DNA from: Ciceribacter sichuanensis
Lineage (GTDB): Bacteria; Pseudomonadota; Alphaproteobacteria; Rhizobiales; Rhizobiaceae
Length of the DNA stretch: 64,000 nt
NCBI RefSeq assembly: GCF_024055605.1
Contig: NZ_JAMXLX010000001.1
Span: 868,001 to 932,000, forward strand
Reading direction: 5' to 3'
This document shows positions 55,532 to 64,000 of this stretch, one piece after another (the stretch's first letter is position 1; each line of letters starts with the position of its first letter). The position numbers were made by a program, and so were the translations under genes. The notes beneath the pieces are model-generated. The model was not told the DNA's origin. It ran no database searches and saw only the letters and a program-made list of their open reading frames with translations.

Positions 55532-57199
55532 ATGGCGAAAAACGAAGAACTGGTATTTCTGCCGCTGGGCGGTGTTGGCGAAATCGGCATGAATCTGGCA
55601 CTTTACGGCTATGGTACGCCGTCGAACCGGCAATGGATCATGGTCGATTGCGGCGTCACCTTTCCCGGTCCCGAACTGCCGGGCGTCGATCTCGTCCTGC
55701 CCGATGTCAGCTACATCGAGGCCGAAAAGAAGAATCTCAAGGCGATCATCATCACCCATGCCCATGAGGATCACTACGGCGGCCTGAACGACATCTGGCC
55801 GGGGCTGAATGTGCCGGTCTACGCCTCCGGATTTACCGCCGGCATGCTGGAGGCCAAGCGCGACTATGAGGGATCACGCGCCGATATCCCCGTGACGCCC
55901 TTCAAGGCGGGCGATGTGATCAATGTCGGCCCGTTCTCCATCGAAGCCGTTGGCGTAAACCATTCTATCCCGGAACCGATGTCGCTGGTGATCCGCACGC
56001 CGCTGGGCAACGTTGTCCACACCGGCGACTGGAAGATCGACCACAATCCGTCGCTCGGTCCGCTGACCGACGAAGCCCGGTTCCGCGCCATCGGCGACGA
56101 GGGCGTTCTGGCCCTGTTGTGCGACAGCACCAACTCCATGCGCGACGGCGTTTCCCCCTCGGAAGAGGAAGTGTCCGAGGGTTTGCGCAAGATCATCGAG
56201 ACCGCCGAGGGCAGGGTGGCGATCACCACCTTCTCGTCCAATGTCGGCCGTATCCGCTCCATCGCCCAGGCGGCGGAAGCCGCTGGCCGCGAAGTGCTGC
56301 TGCTCGGAAGTTCGCTGAAGCGTGTCGTCGCTGTCGCCAACGATCTTGGTCTTATGGAGGGCCTGAAGCCCTTCATTGCGGAGGACGAGTTCGGCTTCAT
56401 TCCGCGCGACAAGGTCGTCATCATCCTGACCGGTTCCCAAGGGGAATCGCGCGCAGCGCTCGCGAAGATTTCCCGCGACGAAATGCGCCATGTCGCTTTG
56501 ACGTCGGGCGATACTGTCGTCTTCTCCTCGCGCACCATTCCCGGCAACGAGAAGGCGATCCTCGAGATCAAGAACGGTCTGGTGGAGCAGGGCATTCATA
56601 TCGTTACCGACAGCGATGCGCTGGTGCATGTATCAGGGCATCCGCGTCGCAACGAGCTTCAGCAGATGTACGAATGGACCCGGCCGCAGATCCTCGTGCC
56701 TGTTCATGGCGAAGCCGCACATCTCATGGCCCAGATGGAACTCGGCCTTCAATCCGGTATCAAGACCGTGCCGCGCGTTCGCAACGGAGACGTCCTGCGT
56801 CTCGCGCCCGGTCCCGCCGAAGTGATCGATCAGGCGCCGTTCGGCCGCATCTACAAGGATGGCAAGCTACTCGGCGATCTCGACGAAATGGGCATCTCCA
56901 ATCGGCGCAAGCTGTCCTATGTCGGCCATGTCGCGGTCAACGTGCTGCTCGACAGCCGCTACGAGTTCGTGGGTGATCCCGACGTCGTTCCCTTCGGCCT
57001 GCCGGAATATGACGACGAGGGCGAATCCATGGAGGACACGCTCTATGATGCCGTTCTCGGCGCGGTGGAGAGCATTCCGAGAGCGCGCCGCAAGGATCTC
57101 GACACCCTGCGCGAAGCCGTTCGTCGTGCCGTGCGCGGAACCGCCAACGAGGCATGGGGCAAGAAGCCGATCGTCACCGTGTTCGTGACGAAAGTCTGA
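55532..57199 (+). CDS. rnj: Ribonuclease J
   Basis: Encodes 555 residues. The metallo-beta-lactamase motif THAHEDHYGGLNDIW near residues 74-84, the beta-CASP motifs ITTFSSNVGRIRSIAQAAEA and VHVSGHPRRNELQQMYEW, and VPVHGEAAHL are all present. It processes and degrades RNA from the 5' end, replacing part of the RNase E role in rhizobia. Lies 18 bp after birA. Confidence 0.96.
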   Translation: MAKNEELVFLPLGGVGEIGMNLALYGYGTPSNRQWIMVDCGVTFPGPELPGVDLVLPDVSYIEAEKKNLKAIIITHAHEDHYGGLNDIWPGLNVPVYASGFTAGMLEAKRDYEGSRADIPVTPFKAGDVINVGPFSIEAVGVNHSIPEPMSLVIRTPLGNVVHTGDWKIDHNPSLGPLTDEARFRAIGDEGVLALLCDSTNSMRDGVSPSEEEVSEGLRKIIETAEGRVAITTFSSNVGRIRSIAQAAEAAGREVLLLGSSLKRVVAVANDLGLMEGLKPFIAEDEFGFIPRDKVVIILTGSQGESRAALAKISRDEMRHVALTSGDTVVFSSRTIPGNEKAILEIKNGLVEQGIHIVTDSDALVHVSGHPRRNELQQMYEWTRPQILVPVHGEAAHLMAQMELGLQSGIKTVPRVRNGDVLRLAPGPAEVIDQAPFGRIYKDGKLLGDLDEMGISNRRKLSYVGHVAVNVLLDSRYEFVGDPDVVPFGLPEYDDEGESMEDTLYDAVLGAVESIPRARRKDLDTLREAVRRAVRGTANEAWGKKPIVTVFVTKV

Positions 57200-57257
57200 G
57201 TGACGGGCGGCGGCGCACTGGTATAGGTTCGCGCCGCTTCACATTCAGGAGATTGTC

Positions 57258-57662
57258 ATGCTCGGACGAGTAAACCACGTCGCCATCGCCGTACCGGATC
57301 TGGCGGCTGCGACCGCTTCCTACCGCGACACCCTCGGAGCCCGCGTCTCCGAACCGCAGGCTCTGCCCGAACATGGCGTGACGGTGGTCTTCGTCGAACT
57401 GCCGAACACCAAAATCGAGTTGCTGGAACCGCTCGGCGCAGATTCACCGATTGCCGCTTTCCTTGCAAAGAACCCCGGCGGCGGCATGCATCACATCTGC
57501 TACGAGGTCGAGGACATCCTGGCCGCGCGTGACCAGCTGGCAGGCGGTGGCGCCCGTGTTCTGGGCGGTGGCGAGCCGAAGATCGGCGCCCATGGCAAGC
57601 CGGTGCTTTTCCTGCATCCGAAGGACTTCTACGGCACCCTGATCGAACTCGAGCAGATCTGA
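57258..57662 (+). CDS. mce: Methylmalonyl-CoA epimerase
   Basis: Encodes 134 residues of the VOC fold with metal ligands in RVNHVAIAVPDL, IELLEPLGADSPIAAFL and GGGMHHICYEVEDI. It interconverts (R)- and (S)-methylmalonyl-CoA in propionate metabolism. AGGAG precedes the start; 58 bp after rnj. Confidence 0.96.
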   Translation: MLGRVNHVAIAVPDLAAATASYRDTLGARVSEPQALPEHGVTVVFVELPNTKIELLEPLGADSPIAAFLAKNPGGGMHHICYEVEDILAARDQLAGGGARVLGGGEPKIGAHGKPVLFLHPKDFYGTLIELEQI

Positions 57663-57864
57663 GCTGAAGCAAGCCGCGCGAAAAGCCTGACGGTTTTGCG
57701 ATAGCGACATGCGATGGAGCAAGGAGACAGAGCGCGGCGTGTGAAATTTGGATCATCACGGGGGCGTTGTGTTCTCTCTGTTTGCTCGCTGGCCCGCACT
57801 GGCTTATATCTCATCGTCAGCCGGGTCGACCTGATGAGCCCGGAGAAAAACGGGAGCCATATCG

Positions 57865-58134
57865 ATGCAGTTCGTTTCTGCCTTCGCCGTCTACTTCGTC
57901 ATCTGGTGGATTACGCTTTTTGCTATCTTGCCGATCGGCATGAAGACGCAGGCCGAAGCCGAAGAGGTGGTCCCCGGCAGCATCGAAAGCGCTCCGGCTC
58001 ATTTTCGCGGCGGTAGGGTCGTGCTTTGGACGACGCTGGTTTCAGGTGTGATCTTTGGAGGCTGGTATGCGGCCTCCACTTGGTTTGGCCTTGGCATGGA
58101 CAGCCTGCCGAACATCGTTCCCAAATTCGATTGA
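57865..58134 (+). CDS. DUF1467 small membrane protein
   Basis: Encodes 89 residues with two membrane helices (FAVYFVIWWITLFAILPIG; VLWTTLVSGVIFGGWYAAST) and GGAG upstream. Matches DUF1467, common in alphaproteobacteria between mce and proS. Function unknown. Confidence 0.85.
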   Translation: MQFVSAFAVYFVIWWITLFAILPIGMKTQAEAEEVVPGSIESAPAHFRGGRVVLWTTLVSGVIFGGWYAASTWFGLGMDSLPNIVPKFD

Positions 58135-58630
58135 TGTGAGAAGGCGGAGTGTTTCCGTGCCTCCGGCCGGGTGATGTCGCTTAAAGGCAAAAAAAAACAA
58201 GGTCCGAAGACCTTGTTTCAATTATCGCGTGATCCTTCACCAATTAAGGGGCAGCGAACTAGCGCGCCTAAGATCTGATCCTCCCAAGACTTGACCGCGA
58301 AATAGACAAGAATTTAATCTCCTTGCCTCTTTTGTGAGCTAAAACTAGCTCAAGAAGTGCGCCTTGTCACCATATTTTTTGCAATTTTGCTACAGTTACC
58401 AAAAAAAATCTCCCCGGACGTAAATGTCGCAGCTTTGACATAAAACCTGCGTCTGTCTGCCGTTTCCAAGCGCCAACGCGATGTTCGGGGATGGTCGTGG
58501 AGCCGACCTGTTGCCTCGCCCGATGCGGGTTTTCTTCGGGTGAGGAAACCGCTATGTACGCTTCGGGAAACACCCTCGTCATCGCTGATTCCGCCAGTTT
58601 GGCGGGAAAACCAACGTCTGGAACCCTGTT
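58135..58630. other. Intergenic region upstream of proS
   Basis: Nearly 500 bp. After the hairpin at 58196 comes an AT-rich stretch (58290-58410) likely to hold the proS promoter. A stem CTCGCCCGA with TCGGGTGAG at about 58515-58545 lies in the presumed leader. No gene is supported; a small frame from 58554 lacks a ribosome-binding site. Confidence 0.5.
58196..58218. terminator. Rho-independent terminator after DUF1467 gene
   Basis: AACAAGGTC and GACCTTGTT form a perfect 9-bp stem with a CGAA loop, flanked by an A-run on the left and short T-run on the right. Confidence 0.85.
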
Positions 58631-59953
58631 ATGCGTCTGTCGCGCTACTTCTTGCCGATCCTGAAGGAAAACCCGAAGGAAGCCGAAATTGTCTCTCACC
58701 GTCTTATGCTGCGCGCGGGAATGGTCCGTCAGCAGTCCCAGGGCATTTATTCCTGGCTGCCGCTCGGCAAGAAGGTCCTCGACAAGGTCAACGGCATCAT
58801 CCGCGAAGAGCAGAACCGGGCAGGTGCGATCGAGCTTCTGATGCCGACGCTGCAGTCGGCCGAACTCTGGCAGGAAAGCGGCCGTTATGACGATTACGGC
58901 AAGGAGATGCTGCGTATCAAGGACCGGCAGGATCGGCCGATGCTCTACGGCCCGACCAACGAAGAAATGGTCACGGACATCTTCCGTTCCTACGTGAAGT
59001 CGTACAAGAACCTGCCGCTGAACCTCTATCATATTCAGCTGAAGTTCCGTGACGAGATCCGTCCGCGCTTCGGCACCATGCGCTCGCGCGAGTTCCTGAT
59101 GAAGGATGCCTATTCCTTCGACATGACCCGCGAGGATGCGATCCACTCCTACAACAAGATGTTCGTCGCTTACCTGCGCACCTTCGCGCGGCTCGGCATG
59201 CGCGCCATTCCGATGCGCGCCGACACAGGCCCGATCGGCGGCAACCACAGCCACGAATTCATCATCCTCGCCGACACCGGTGAATCGGAAGTCTTCAGCC
59301 ACAAGGCGTTCGTCGATTTCGATATCCCGGCCGAAAACACCGACTTCGACGATGTTGCCGGCCTGCAGGCGATCTTCGACAAGTGGACTTCGGTTTATGC
59401 CGCCACGTCGGAAATGCATGACGAGGCTGCCTTCAACGCGATCCCGGAAGGCGATCGCCTTTCAGCACGCGGCATCGAAGTCGGTCACATCTTCTATTTC
59501 GGTACCAAGTATTCCGAGCCGATGGGGGCCAAGGTTCAGGGTCCGGACGGCAAGGAGCACCCTGTCCACATGGGTTCCTATGGTATCGGCCCGACCCGCC
59601 TTGTTCCCGCCATCATCGAAGCATCGCATGACGAGAACGGAATCATCTGGCCGGCTTCGGTCGCTCCGTTCGATTCGGTGGTCATCAACATGAAGGCCGG
59701 CGATGAACAGTGTGACGCAGTCTGTGAGCGGCTCTATCAGGCGCTTTCCAATGCCGGCAAGGACGTGCTCTACGACGACACGGACGACCGCGCCGGCACG
59801 AAGTTCGCCACTGCCGACCTGATCGGCGTGCCGACCCAGGTGATTGCCGGTCCGCGCTCGGTTGCCAATGGCGAAATCGAGTTGAAGGACCGCAAGACCG
59901 GTGCGCGCGAGACGATGACCGTCGAAGCGGCCATCAACAAGCTGATCGGCTGA
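58631..59953 (+). CDS. proS: Prolyl-tRNA synthetase (short, alphaproteobacterial type)
   Basis: Encodes 440 residues, the size of ProRS without the editing insertion, as in Rhizobiales. Class II motif 2 region [20 protein letters not shown] and motif 3 [19 protein letters not shown] are visible, along with [20 protein letters not shown]. Charges tRNA-Pro in the cytoplasm. Confidence 0.98.
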   Translation: MRLSRYFLPILKENPKEAEIVSHRLMLRAGMVRQQSQGIYSWLPLGKKVLDKVNGIIREEQNRAGAIELLMPTLQSAELWQESGRYDDYGKEMLRIKDRQDRPMLYGPTNEEMVTDIFRSYVKSYKNLPLNLYHIQLKFRDEIRPRFGTMRSREFLMKDAYSFDMTREDAIHSYNKMFVAYLRTFARLGMRAIPMRADTGPIGGNHSHEFIILADTGESEVFSHKAFVDFDIPAENTDFDDVAGLQAIFDKWTSVYAATSEMHDEAAFNAIPEGDRLSARGIEVGHIFYFGTKYSEPMGAKVQGPDGKEHPVHMGSYGIGPTRLVPAIIEASHDENGIIWPASVAPFDSVVINMKAGDEQCDAVCERLYQALSNAGKDVLYDDTDDRAGTKFATADLIGVPTQVIAGPRSVANGEIELKDRKTGARETMTVEAAINKLIG

Positions 59954-59974
59954 CGGCCGGGACGAGGAGACCAA

Positions 59975-61282
59975 ATGACGAGTGCAGTCGCCGGCAACGC
60001 GACGGAAGCGGCTGGACAGGGATCTGTCGGCCGCCCGTTTTCCGCCTTCGAGCGAATGGTTGCCTGGCGCTACCTGCGCGCCCGACGGAAGGAGGCCTTT
60101 ATTTCGGTGATCGCGGGCTTCTCCTTCGTCGGGATCATGCTCGGCGTTGCGACGCTGATCATCGTCATGGCGGTGATGAACGGCTTCCGTACCGAACTGA
60201 TCTCCCGCATTCTCGGTATCAACGGCCATATGATCGTGCAGCCGGTCGATGGCCCGCTCGATAACTATGCCGACCTCGCCCAGAAGTTTTCCGCCATTCC
60301 CGGCGTGACCATGGCTCTTCCGCTGGTCGAGGGGCAGACGCTCGCCTCCGGCCGCGCCGGAGCCGGCACGGGCGCTCTGGTGCGCGGCATCCGGCCTGAC
60401 GACCTGACCAAGCTTTCGGAAGTCTCCAGCAATATCCGCCAGGGCGATCTCGTAGGCTTTGCCGCGGGGCAGGGCGTCCTGATCGGGTCGCGCATGGCCT
60501 CGGAACTAGGGATCGGGGCAGGCGATACGATTACGCTCGTTTCGCCGGAAGGCGATGTCACCCCGCTCGGCGTCAATCCGCGGGTCAAGTCATACCCGGT
60601 TTCCGGCGTGTTCGAGATTGGCATGTCGGAATACGATTCCTCGATCATCTACATGCCCCTTGAGGAATCGCAGCTTTATTTCAATGCCGAAGGCATCGTT
60701 CAATCGATCGAGCTCTTCGTTTCCAATCCGGATGCCATCGACGAACTGCGCCCCAAGGTGGAGGAGGCTGCCGGCCGACAGATCTTCATCACCGACTGGC
60801 GTCAGCGTAACCAGACCTTCTTCTCAGCCCTGCAGGTCGAGCGCAACGTGATGTTCATGATCCTCACCCTGATCGTGCTGGTCGCCGCGCTCAACATCAT
60901 CTCGGGCCTCATCATGCTGGTGAAGGACAAGTCGAGCGACATTGCCATCCTGCGCACCATGGGGGCGACATCCAGCTCGGTTATGCGCATCTTCTTCATG
61001 ACCGGTGCGGCTATCGGTACCGTCGGCACCTTCGCAGGCGTACTTCTCGGTGTGATCGTCTGTGTCAACATCGAGTCCATCAGGCAGTTCTTCTCCTGGG
61101 TTTCAGGCACGGTCCTGTTCGATCCCCAGCTCTATTTTCTCAGCCAGTTGCCGGCCGACATGAATGTCGGCGAGACGGTTTCCGTCGTCGTCATGGCCCT
61201 CAGCCTTTCCTTCCTGGCGACGATCTTCCCGGCCTGGCGCGCCTCGCGCCTCGATCCGGTCCAGGCCCTGCGCTACGAATAA
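59975..61282 (+). CDS. lolC: Lipoprotein-releasing ABC transporter permease LolC/LolE
   Basis: Encodes 435 residues (GAGGAG upstream). Four membrane helices and the MacB-like periplasmic domain; starts [39 protein letters not shown] and ends with [18 protein letters not shown]. With LolD it extracts lipoproteins from the inner membrane for transport to the outer membrane. A single permease gene is usual outside gammaproteobacteria (LolF-like). Confidence 0.95.
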   Translation: MTSAVAGNATEAAGQGSVGRPFSAFERMVAWRYLRARRKEAFISVIAGFSFVGIMLGVATLIIVMAVMNGFRTELISRILGINGHMIVQPVDGPLDNYADLAQKFSAIPGVTMALPLVEGQTLASGRAGAGTGALVRGIRPDDLTKLSEVSSNIRQGDLVGFAAGQGVLIGSRMASELGIGAGDTITLVSPEGDVTPLGVNPRVKSYPVSGVFEIGMSEYDSSIIYMPLEESQLYFNAEGIVQSIELFVSNPDAIDELRPKVEEAAGRQIFITDWRQRNQTFFSALQVERNVMFMILTLIVLVAALNIISGLIMLVKDKSSDIAILRTMGATSSSVMRIFFMTGAAIGTVGTFAGVLLGVIVCVNIESIRQFFSWVSGTVLFDPQLYFLSQLPADMNVGETVSVVVMALSLSFLATIFPAWRASRLDPVQALRYE

Positions 61283-61295
61283 GGAACCGTTTCCG

Positions 61296-61985
61296 ATGGC
61301 CTCCAAGACTGTTCTTTCGCTTACCGGCATCGACCGCCATTACGGGCAGGGCGAGACCATGCTCAACATCCTGAAGGGCGCCGATTTCAGCCTTCGCCGC
61401 GGCGAGACCGTCGCGCTCGTCGCTCCATCGGGAACCGGCAAATCGACACTGCTGCATGTGGCCGGTTTGCTGGAACATCCGGATGCGGGCGAAGTCACCA
61501 TTGGTGGTGTCGCCTGTCAGGGGCTGTCGGATGACCGGCGCACGGCCATCCGCCGCAACTCCGTCGGCTTCGTCTACCAGTTCCATCACCTGCTTCCGGA
61601 ATTCTCCGCTCTGGAGAACATCATGATGCCGCAGCTGATCGCCGGCCTCTCCAAACAGGAGGCGCGCGAGCGCGCGGCGCAGCTTCTCGATTACATGCGC
61701 ATCGGTCACCGCGGCGATCACCGCCCGGCCGAACTCTCCGGTGGCGAACAGCAGCGCGTGGCGATTGCCCGTGCCGTGGCCAATGCGCCGCTCATCCTGC
61801 TGGCCGACGAGCCGACCGGCAATCTCGACCCGGAAACGGCATCCTACGTTTTCTCGGCGCTGGAGGCGCTGGTGCGTCAGTCTGGCCTGGCGGCCCTGAT
61901 CGCGACGCACAACCATGATCTTGCTTCGCGCATGGACCGTTGTGTCACCCTGGTTGACGGGAAGGTCGTGGACTATACCGTCTGA
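61296..61985 (+). CDS. lolD: Lipoprotein-releasing ABC transporter ATPase LolD
   Basis: Encodes 229 residues from the ATG at 61296, 13 bp after lolC. Walker [13 protein letters not shown], signature [16 protein letters not shown], Walker [14 protein letters not shown] and the switch His in ATHNHD are all present. ATPase partner of the LolC-type permease at the inner membrane. Confidence 0.97.
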   Translation: MASKTVLSLTGIDRHYGQGETMLNILKGADFSLRRGETVALVAPSGTGKSTLLHVAGLLEHPDAGEVTIGGVACQGLSDDRRTAIRRNSVGFVYQFHHLLPEFSALENIMMPQLIAGLSKQEARERAAQLLDYMRIGHRGDHRPAELSGGEQQRVAIARAVANAPLILLADEPTGNLDPETASYVFSALEALVRQSGLAALIATHNHDLASRMDRCVTLVDGKVVDYTV

Positions 61986-62117
61986 CATCCGGCGACGCGC
62001 GGGGGTGCCTTTTGCCGCCCCTGCTTTCTTGTTTTTTCCGAGCCTGTACAATGGCTGCCAAAGGGTGACTGGCATGCCATGCCTTGTCGTGTTCATGCCA
62101 AGATTGGGATGCGCTTA

Positions 62118-62218
62118 GCGCATCGGCCCGAAAATCGGAATCGATTTTCGGAAAAGCTCGATGCGTAGATTCAAGATATTAGAGCGCCGTGCGTCCAAAT
62201 GGACGCACGGCGCTCTAG
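62118..62218. repeat. RIME-like palindromic intergenic repeat
   Basis: Two strong hairpins in about 100 bp: CCGAAAATCG with CGATTTTCGG at 62128-62151, enclosed by GCGCATCG with CGATGCG, and TAGAGCGCCGTGCGTCC with its perfect 17-bp complement around AAAT at 62180-62217. The wording GCGCATCGGCCCGAAAATCG recurs between genes in Agrobacterium and Rhizobium genomes as I recall them (RIME family). It may also end lolCD transcription. Confidence 0.75.
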
Positions 62219-62267
62219 CTCTCTCCGGCTGTGTTCCCGTTGCATTCATTATCAAGGTTTTTTTTGG

Positions 62268-62296
62268 TTGACATGTGAACATAGGTTGAACAAAAT
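62268..62296 (+). promoter_or_regulatory. Promoter with LexA (SOS) box upstream of the 28-residue peptide gene
   Basis: A perfect -35 TTGACA (62268-62273) and CAAAAT (62291-62296) are 17 bp apart. Between them GAACATAGGTTGAAC (62277-62291) is an exact GAAC-N7-GAAC direct repeat, the LexA-binding word of alphaproteobacteria (GTTC-N7-GTTC on the other strand). LexA bound there would block the promoter until DNA damage. Confidence 0.75.
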
Positions 62297-62323
62297 GGAA
62301 ACATAAAGAGTAAGGGGAGAGCC

Positions 62324-62410
62324 ATGACTGAAATTCTTCGTGATGTCGCCGCATTCGCCTCCATTACCATGTTCGTCGCCAGCGTATCGGTGCTTGTGCT
62401 GGCTCTTTGA
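62324..62410 (+). CDS. 28-residue single-TM peptide, candidate SOS-induced division inhibitor (SidA-like)
   Basis: An ATG at 62324 with a strong AAGGGGAGA site 4-7 bp upstream opens a 28-codon frame ending TGA at 62410. The peptide begins MTEILRDVAAFAS and continues into one uninterrupted hydrophobic helix ending SVLVLAL. Size, the short charged N-terminus and the single helix resemble SidA of Caulobacter, a 29-residue LexA-controlled inhibitor that acts on FtsW/FtsN. The promoter here carries a perfect LexA box. The gene lies 122 bp upstream of dnaE on the same strand. Sequence homology to SidA cannot be verified here; the function is inference. Confidence 0.7.
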   Translation: MTEILRDVAAFASITMFVASVSVLVLAL

Positions 62411-62532
62411 CAGCTGTCGCATTTCTGTAGAGATCATCTCGGCATTGCCAATGCGGTCTGGACTTCGTTGCTCGGTCGGTCGAGAATTGAGCCGAGTCCT
62501 TGCAGGTTGGAGATCGTACGGGAATGGGTGAT

Positions 62533-64000
62533 ATGGCAACTGCGGAAGCCGGATCGGGTGTCTTCGAGGAGGGCCCGGGCTTTGTCCATCTGAGGATGCA
62601 CTCGGCCTATTCGCTGCTTGAAGGTGCCTTGCCGCTCAAGAAGATACTGGGCAAGGCAGTTTCCGACAATCAGCCCGCCATCGCGATCACGGATACTAAC
62701 AATCTGTTCGTGGCGCTCGAATTTTCCCAAAAGGCGATCGGGGACGGCATTCAGCCGATCATCGGCTGCCAGATGTCGATCGATATGGAGGATGCCGAGG
62801 GCGAAAGACGCCCCGGACAACTCGCCGGCTATCCCGCCATCGTTTTACTTGCCGCCGACGATGAAGGGGCGGAACGCCTCGTCGATCTCGTCAGCCGCGC
62901 CTACCTCGGCGGGGATTCGAGCCAGGCGGTGCATATCAGCGTTTCTTGGCTGGAGGAGCGTGGAACCGAAGGCTTGATTGCACTGACGGGTGCCTCCAAG
63001 GGTCCCGTGGACGTCGCTCTGAGGGAAGGGCATCGGCCGCAGGCCGAGGCTCGCCTTTTGACGTTGAAGCGCCTGTTCGGCGATCGGCTTTATGTCGAAC
63101 TGCAGCGTCACGGCGAATATGATCGGGGTCACGAACGCCGCATGGTGGCGCTTGCCTATGAGCACGATCTCCCGCTGGTCGCGACGAACGAGGCCTTCTT
63201 CCCGACCAAGGCCGATTACGAAGCCCATGACGCCCTGATGGCTGTCGCCCATAACGCAATCGTCTCGGATGACAGCCGTTTCCGTCTGACGCCGGATCAT
63301 TATCTCAAGAGCCGGAAGGAGATGTGCGAGCTTTTCGCCGATCTGCCGGAGGCGCTGGAAAACACGATCGAGATTGCGAAGCGTTGCTCGTTCTTCGTCG
63401 ATACTCGCAAACCCATCCTGCCGCGCTTCGCCGGCGTCGGCTCCGACCCGGAAGAGGCGGAGAGGGCCGAGGCCGAAGAGATGCGTCGGCAGGCGGTCGA
63501 AGGCCTCGACCGGCGATTGGCAGCCCTCGGCATGGCCGAAGGGTTCGAGGAGAAGGACTATCGCGAGCGACTGGAGTTCGAGCTTTCGATCATCGAGCGC
63601 ATGAAGTTCCCGGGTTACTTCCTGATCGTTGCGGACTTCATCAAATGGGCGAAGCAGCATGACATTCCGGTCGGTCCCGGTCGTGGTTCGGGTGCGGGGT
63701 CGCTGGTTGCCTATGCACTGACCATTACCGACGTCGATCCGCTGCGTTTTTCGTTGCTGTTCGAACGCTTCCTCAATCCGGAACGCGTCTCGATGCCCGA
63801 CTTCGATATCGACTTCTGCCAGGACCGCCGTGAAGAGGTGATCCGCTACGTGCAGCAGAAGTACGGGCGGGAGCAGGTGGCGCAGATCATTACCTTCGGT
63901 TCGCTGCAGGCACGCGCGGCGTTGCGCGATGTCGGTCGCGTGCTTGAAATGCCCTATGGTCAGGTCGATAAGATCTGCAAGCTGGTGCCGAACAATCCGG
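62533..64000 (+). CDS. dnaE: DNA polymerase III alpha subunit (partial, 3' end outside window)
   Basis: The first 489 residues are present; the gene runs off the window. An ATG at 62524 ([10 protein letters not shown]) is an alternative start. The PHP domain begins [20 protein letters not shown], followed by [16 protein letters not shown]. The polymerase catalytic region is [20 protein letters not shown], then [20 protein letters not shown], with the catalytic aspartates in PDFDIDF. This is the replicative DnaE1 type, not the SOS mutasome DnaE2. It may share transcripts from the LexA-box promoter upstream. Confidence 0.97.
   Translation, partial: MATAEAGSGVFEEGPGFVHLRMHSAYSLLEGALPLKKILGKAVSDNQPAIAITDTNNLFVALEFSQKAIGDGIQPIIGCQMSIDMEDAEGERRPGQLAGYPAIVLLAADDEGAERLVDLVSRAYLGGDSSQAVHISVSWLEERGTEGLIALTGASKGPVDVALREGHRPQAEARLLTLKRLFGDRLYVELQRHGEYDRGHERRMVALAYEHDLPLVATNEAFFPTKADYEAHDALMAVAHNAIVSDDSRFRLTPDHYLKSRKEMCELFADLPEALENTIEIAKRCSFFVDTRKPILPRFAGVGSDPEEAERAEAEEMRRQAVEGLDRRLAALGMAEGFEEKDYRERLEFELSIIERMKFPGYFLIVADFIKWAKQHDIPVGPGRGSGAGSLVAYALTITDVDPLRFSLLFERFLNPERVSMPDFDIDFCQDRREEVIRYVQQKYGREQVAQIITFGSLQARAALRDVGRVLEMPYGQVDKICKLVPNNP

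Overview
The window is about 60% GC and comes from a chromosome of the Rhizobiales, most likely Rhizobiaceae (Agrobacterium/Rhizobium/Allorhizobium group). Supporting signs are a unipolar-polysaccharide-type export cluster beside ctaA, a 14-subunit nuo operon with rhizobial extra ORFs, RpoH-type promoters in front of clpP and lon, a RibN-type riboflavin transporter behind an FMN riboswitch, a RIME-like palindromic repeat, and small alphaproteobacterial families (DUF2842, DUF1467, DUF6455, DUF2161). No insertion sequence, prophage or CRISPR array was seen. Gene order is dense and mostly core-genome.

Layout: 1-5.1 kb, polysaccharide assembly and export (glycosyltransferase, Wza-like lipoprotein, GumC/Wzc-like co-polymerase, BioF2-type acyltransferase). 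5.2-8.8 kb, DUF2842, heme A synthase, a TetR-cupin pair and a LigB/DODA-type dioxygenase. 8.9-12.5 kb, argC, a ureohydrolase (speB-like), an ABM-domain protein and the rpsI-rplM operon. 12.6-18.4 kb, small metabolic genes: thioesterase, crotonase-fold protein, VOC protein, two CoA-binding paralogues, a DUF6455 protein, metY and a cupin. 18.5-25.0 kb, lrgAB with a divergent LysR gene, a MarR-MFS unit, a cytochrome P450 and a diguanylate cyclase. 25.3-30.9 kb, the protein quality-control block clpP-clpX-lon-hupB. 31.0-37.5 kb, FMN riboswitch-ribN, a PHO box and exported phytase-like protein, an alpha/beta hydrolase with a 2OG-Fe(II) oxygenase, and a DUF2161 gene. 37.8-38.5 kb, tRNA-Val and two tRNA-Asp. 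38.7-54.7 kb, nuoA to nuoN with three or four extra ORFs inside. 54.7-64 kb, birA, rnj, mce, DUF1467, proS, lolC, lolD, a RIME-like repeat, a 28-codon membrane peptide gene and the 5' part of dnaE.

How the genes work together: the nuo block encodes all 14 subunits of respiratory complex I, and ctaA supplies heme A for the terminal oxidase. clpP, clpX and lon form an ATP-dependent proteolysis module; clpP and lon carry recognisable heat-shock promoters. The phytase-like gene has 11-bp-periodic PhoB-type repeats, and ribN has a full RFN element, so both are likely nutrient-controlled uptake or scavenging genes.

The most striking observation is a 28-residue single-TM peptide gene just upstream of dnaE. 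Its promoter contains a perfect GAAC-N7-GAAC direct repeat, the alphaproteobacterial LexA box, between the -35 and -10. It resembles the Caulobacter SOS division inhibitor SidA in size and architecture. Other points of interest are a helix-hairpin-helix type C-terminal domain shared by an extended NuoE and an extra protein encoded between nuoF and nuoG, a duplicated argC 3' end flanking a dioxygenase gene, a degenerate kinase P-loop in the Wzc-like protein, and a crotonase-fold protein without either catalytic glutamate.
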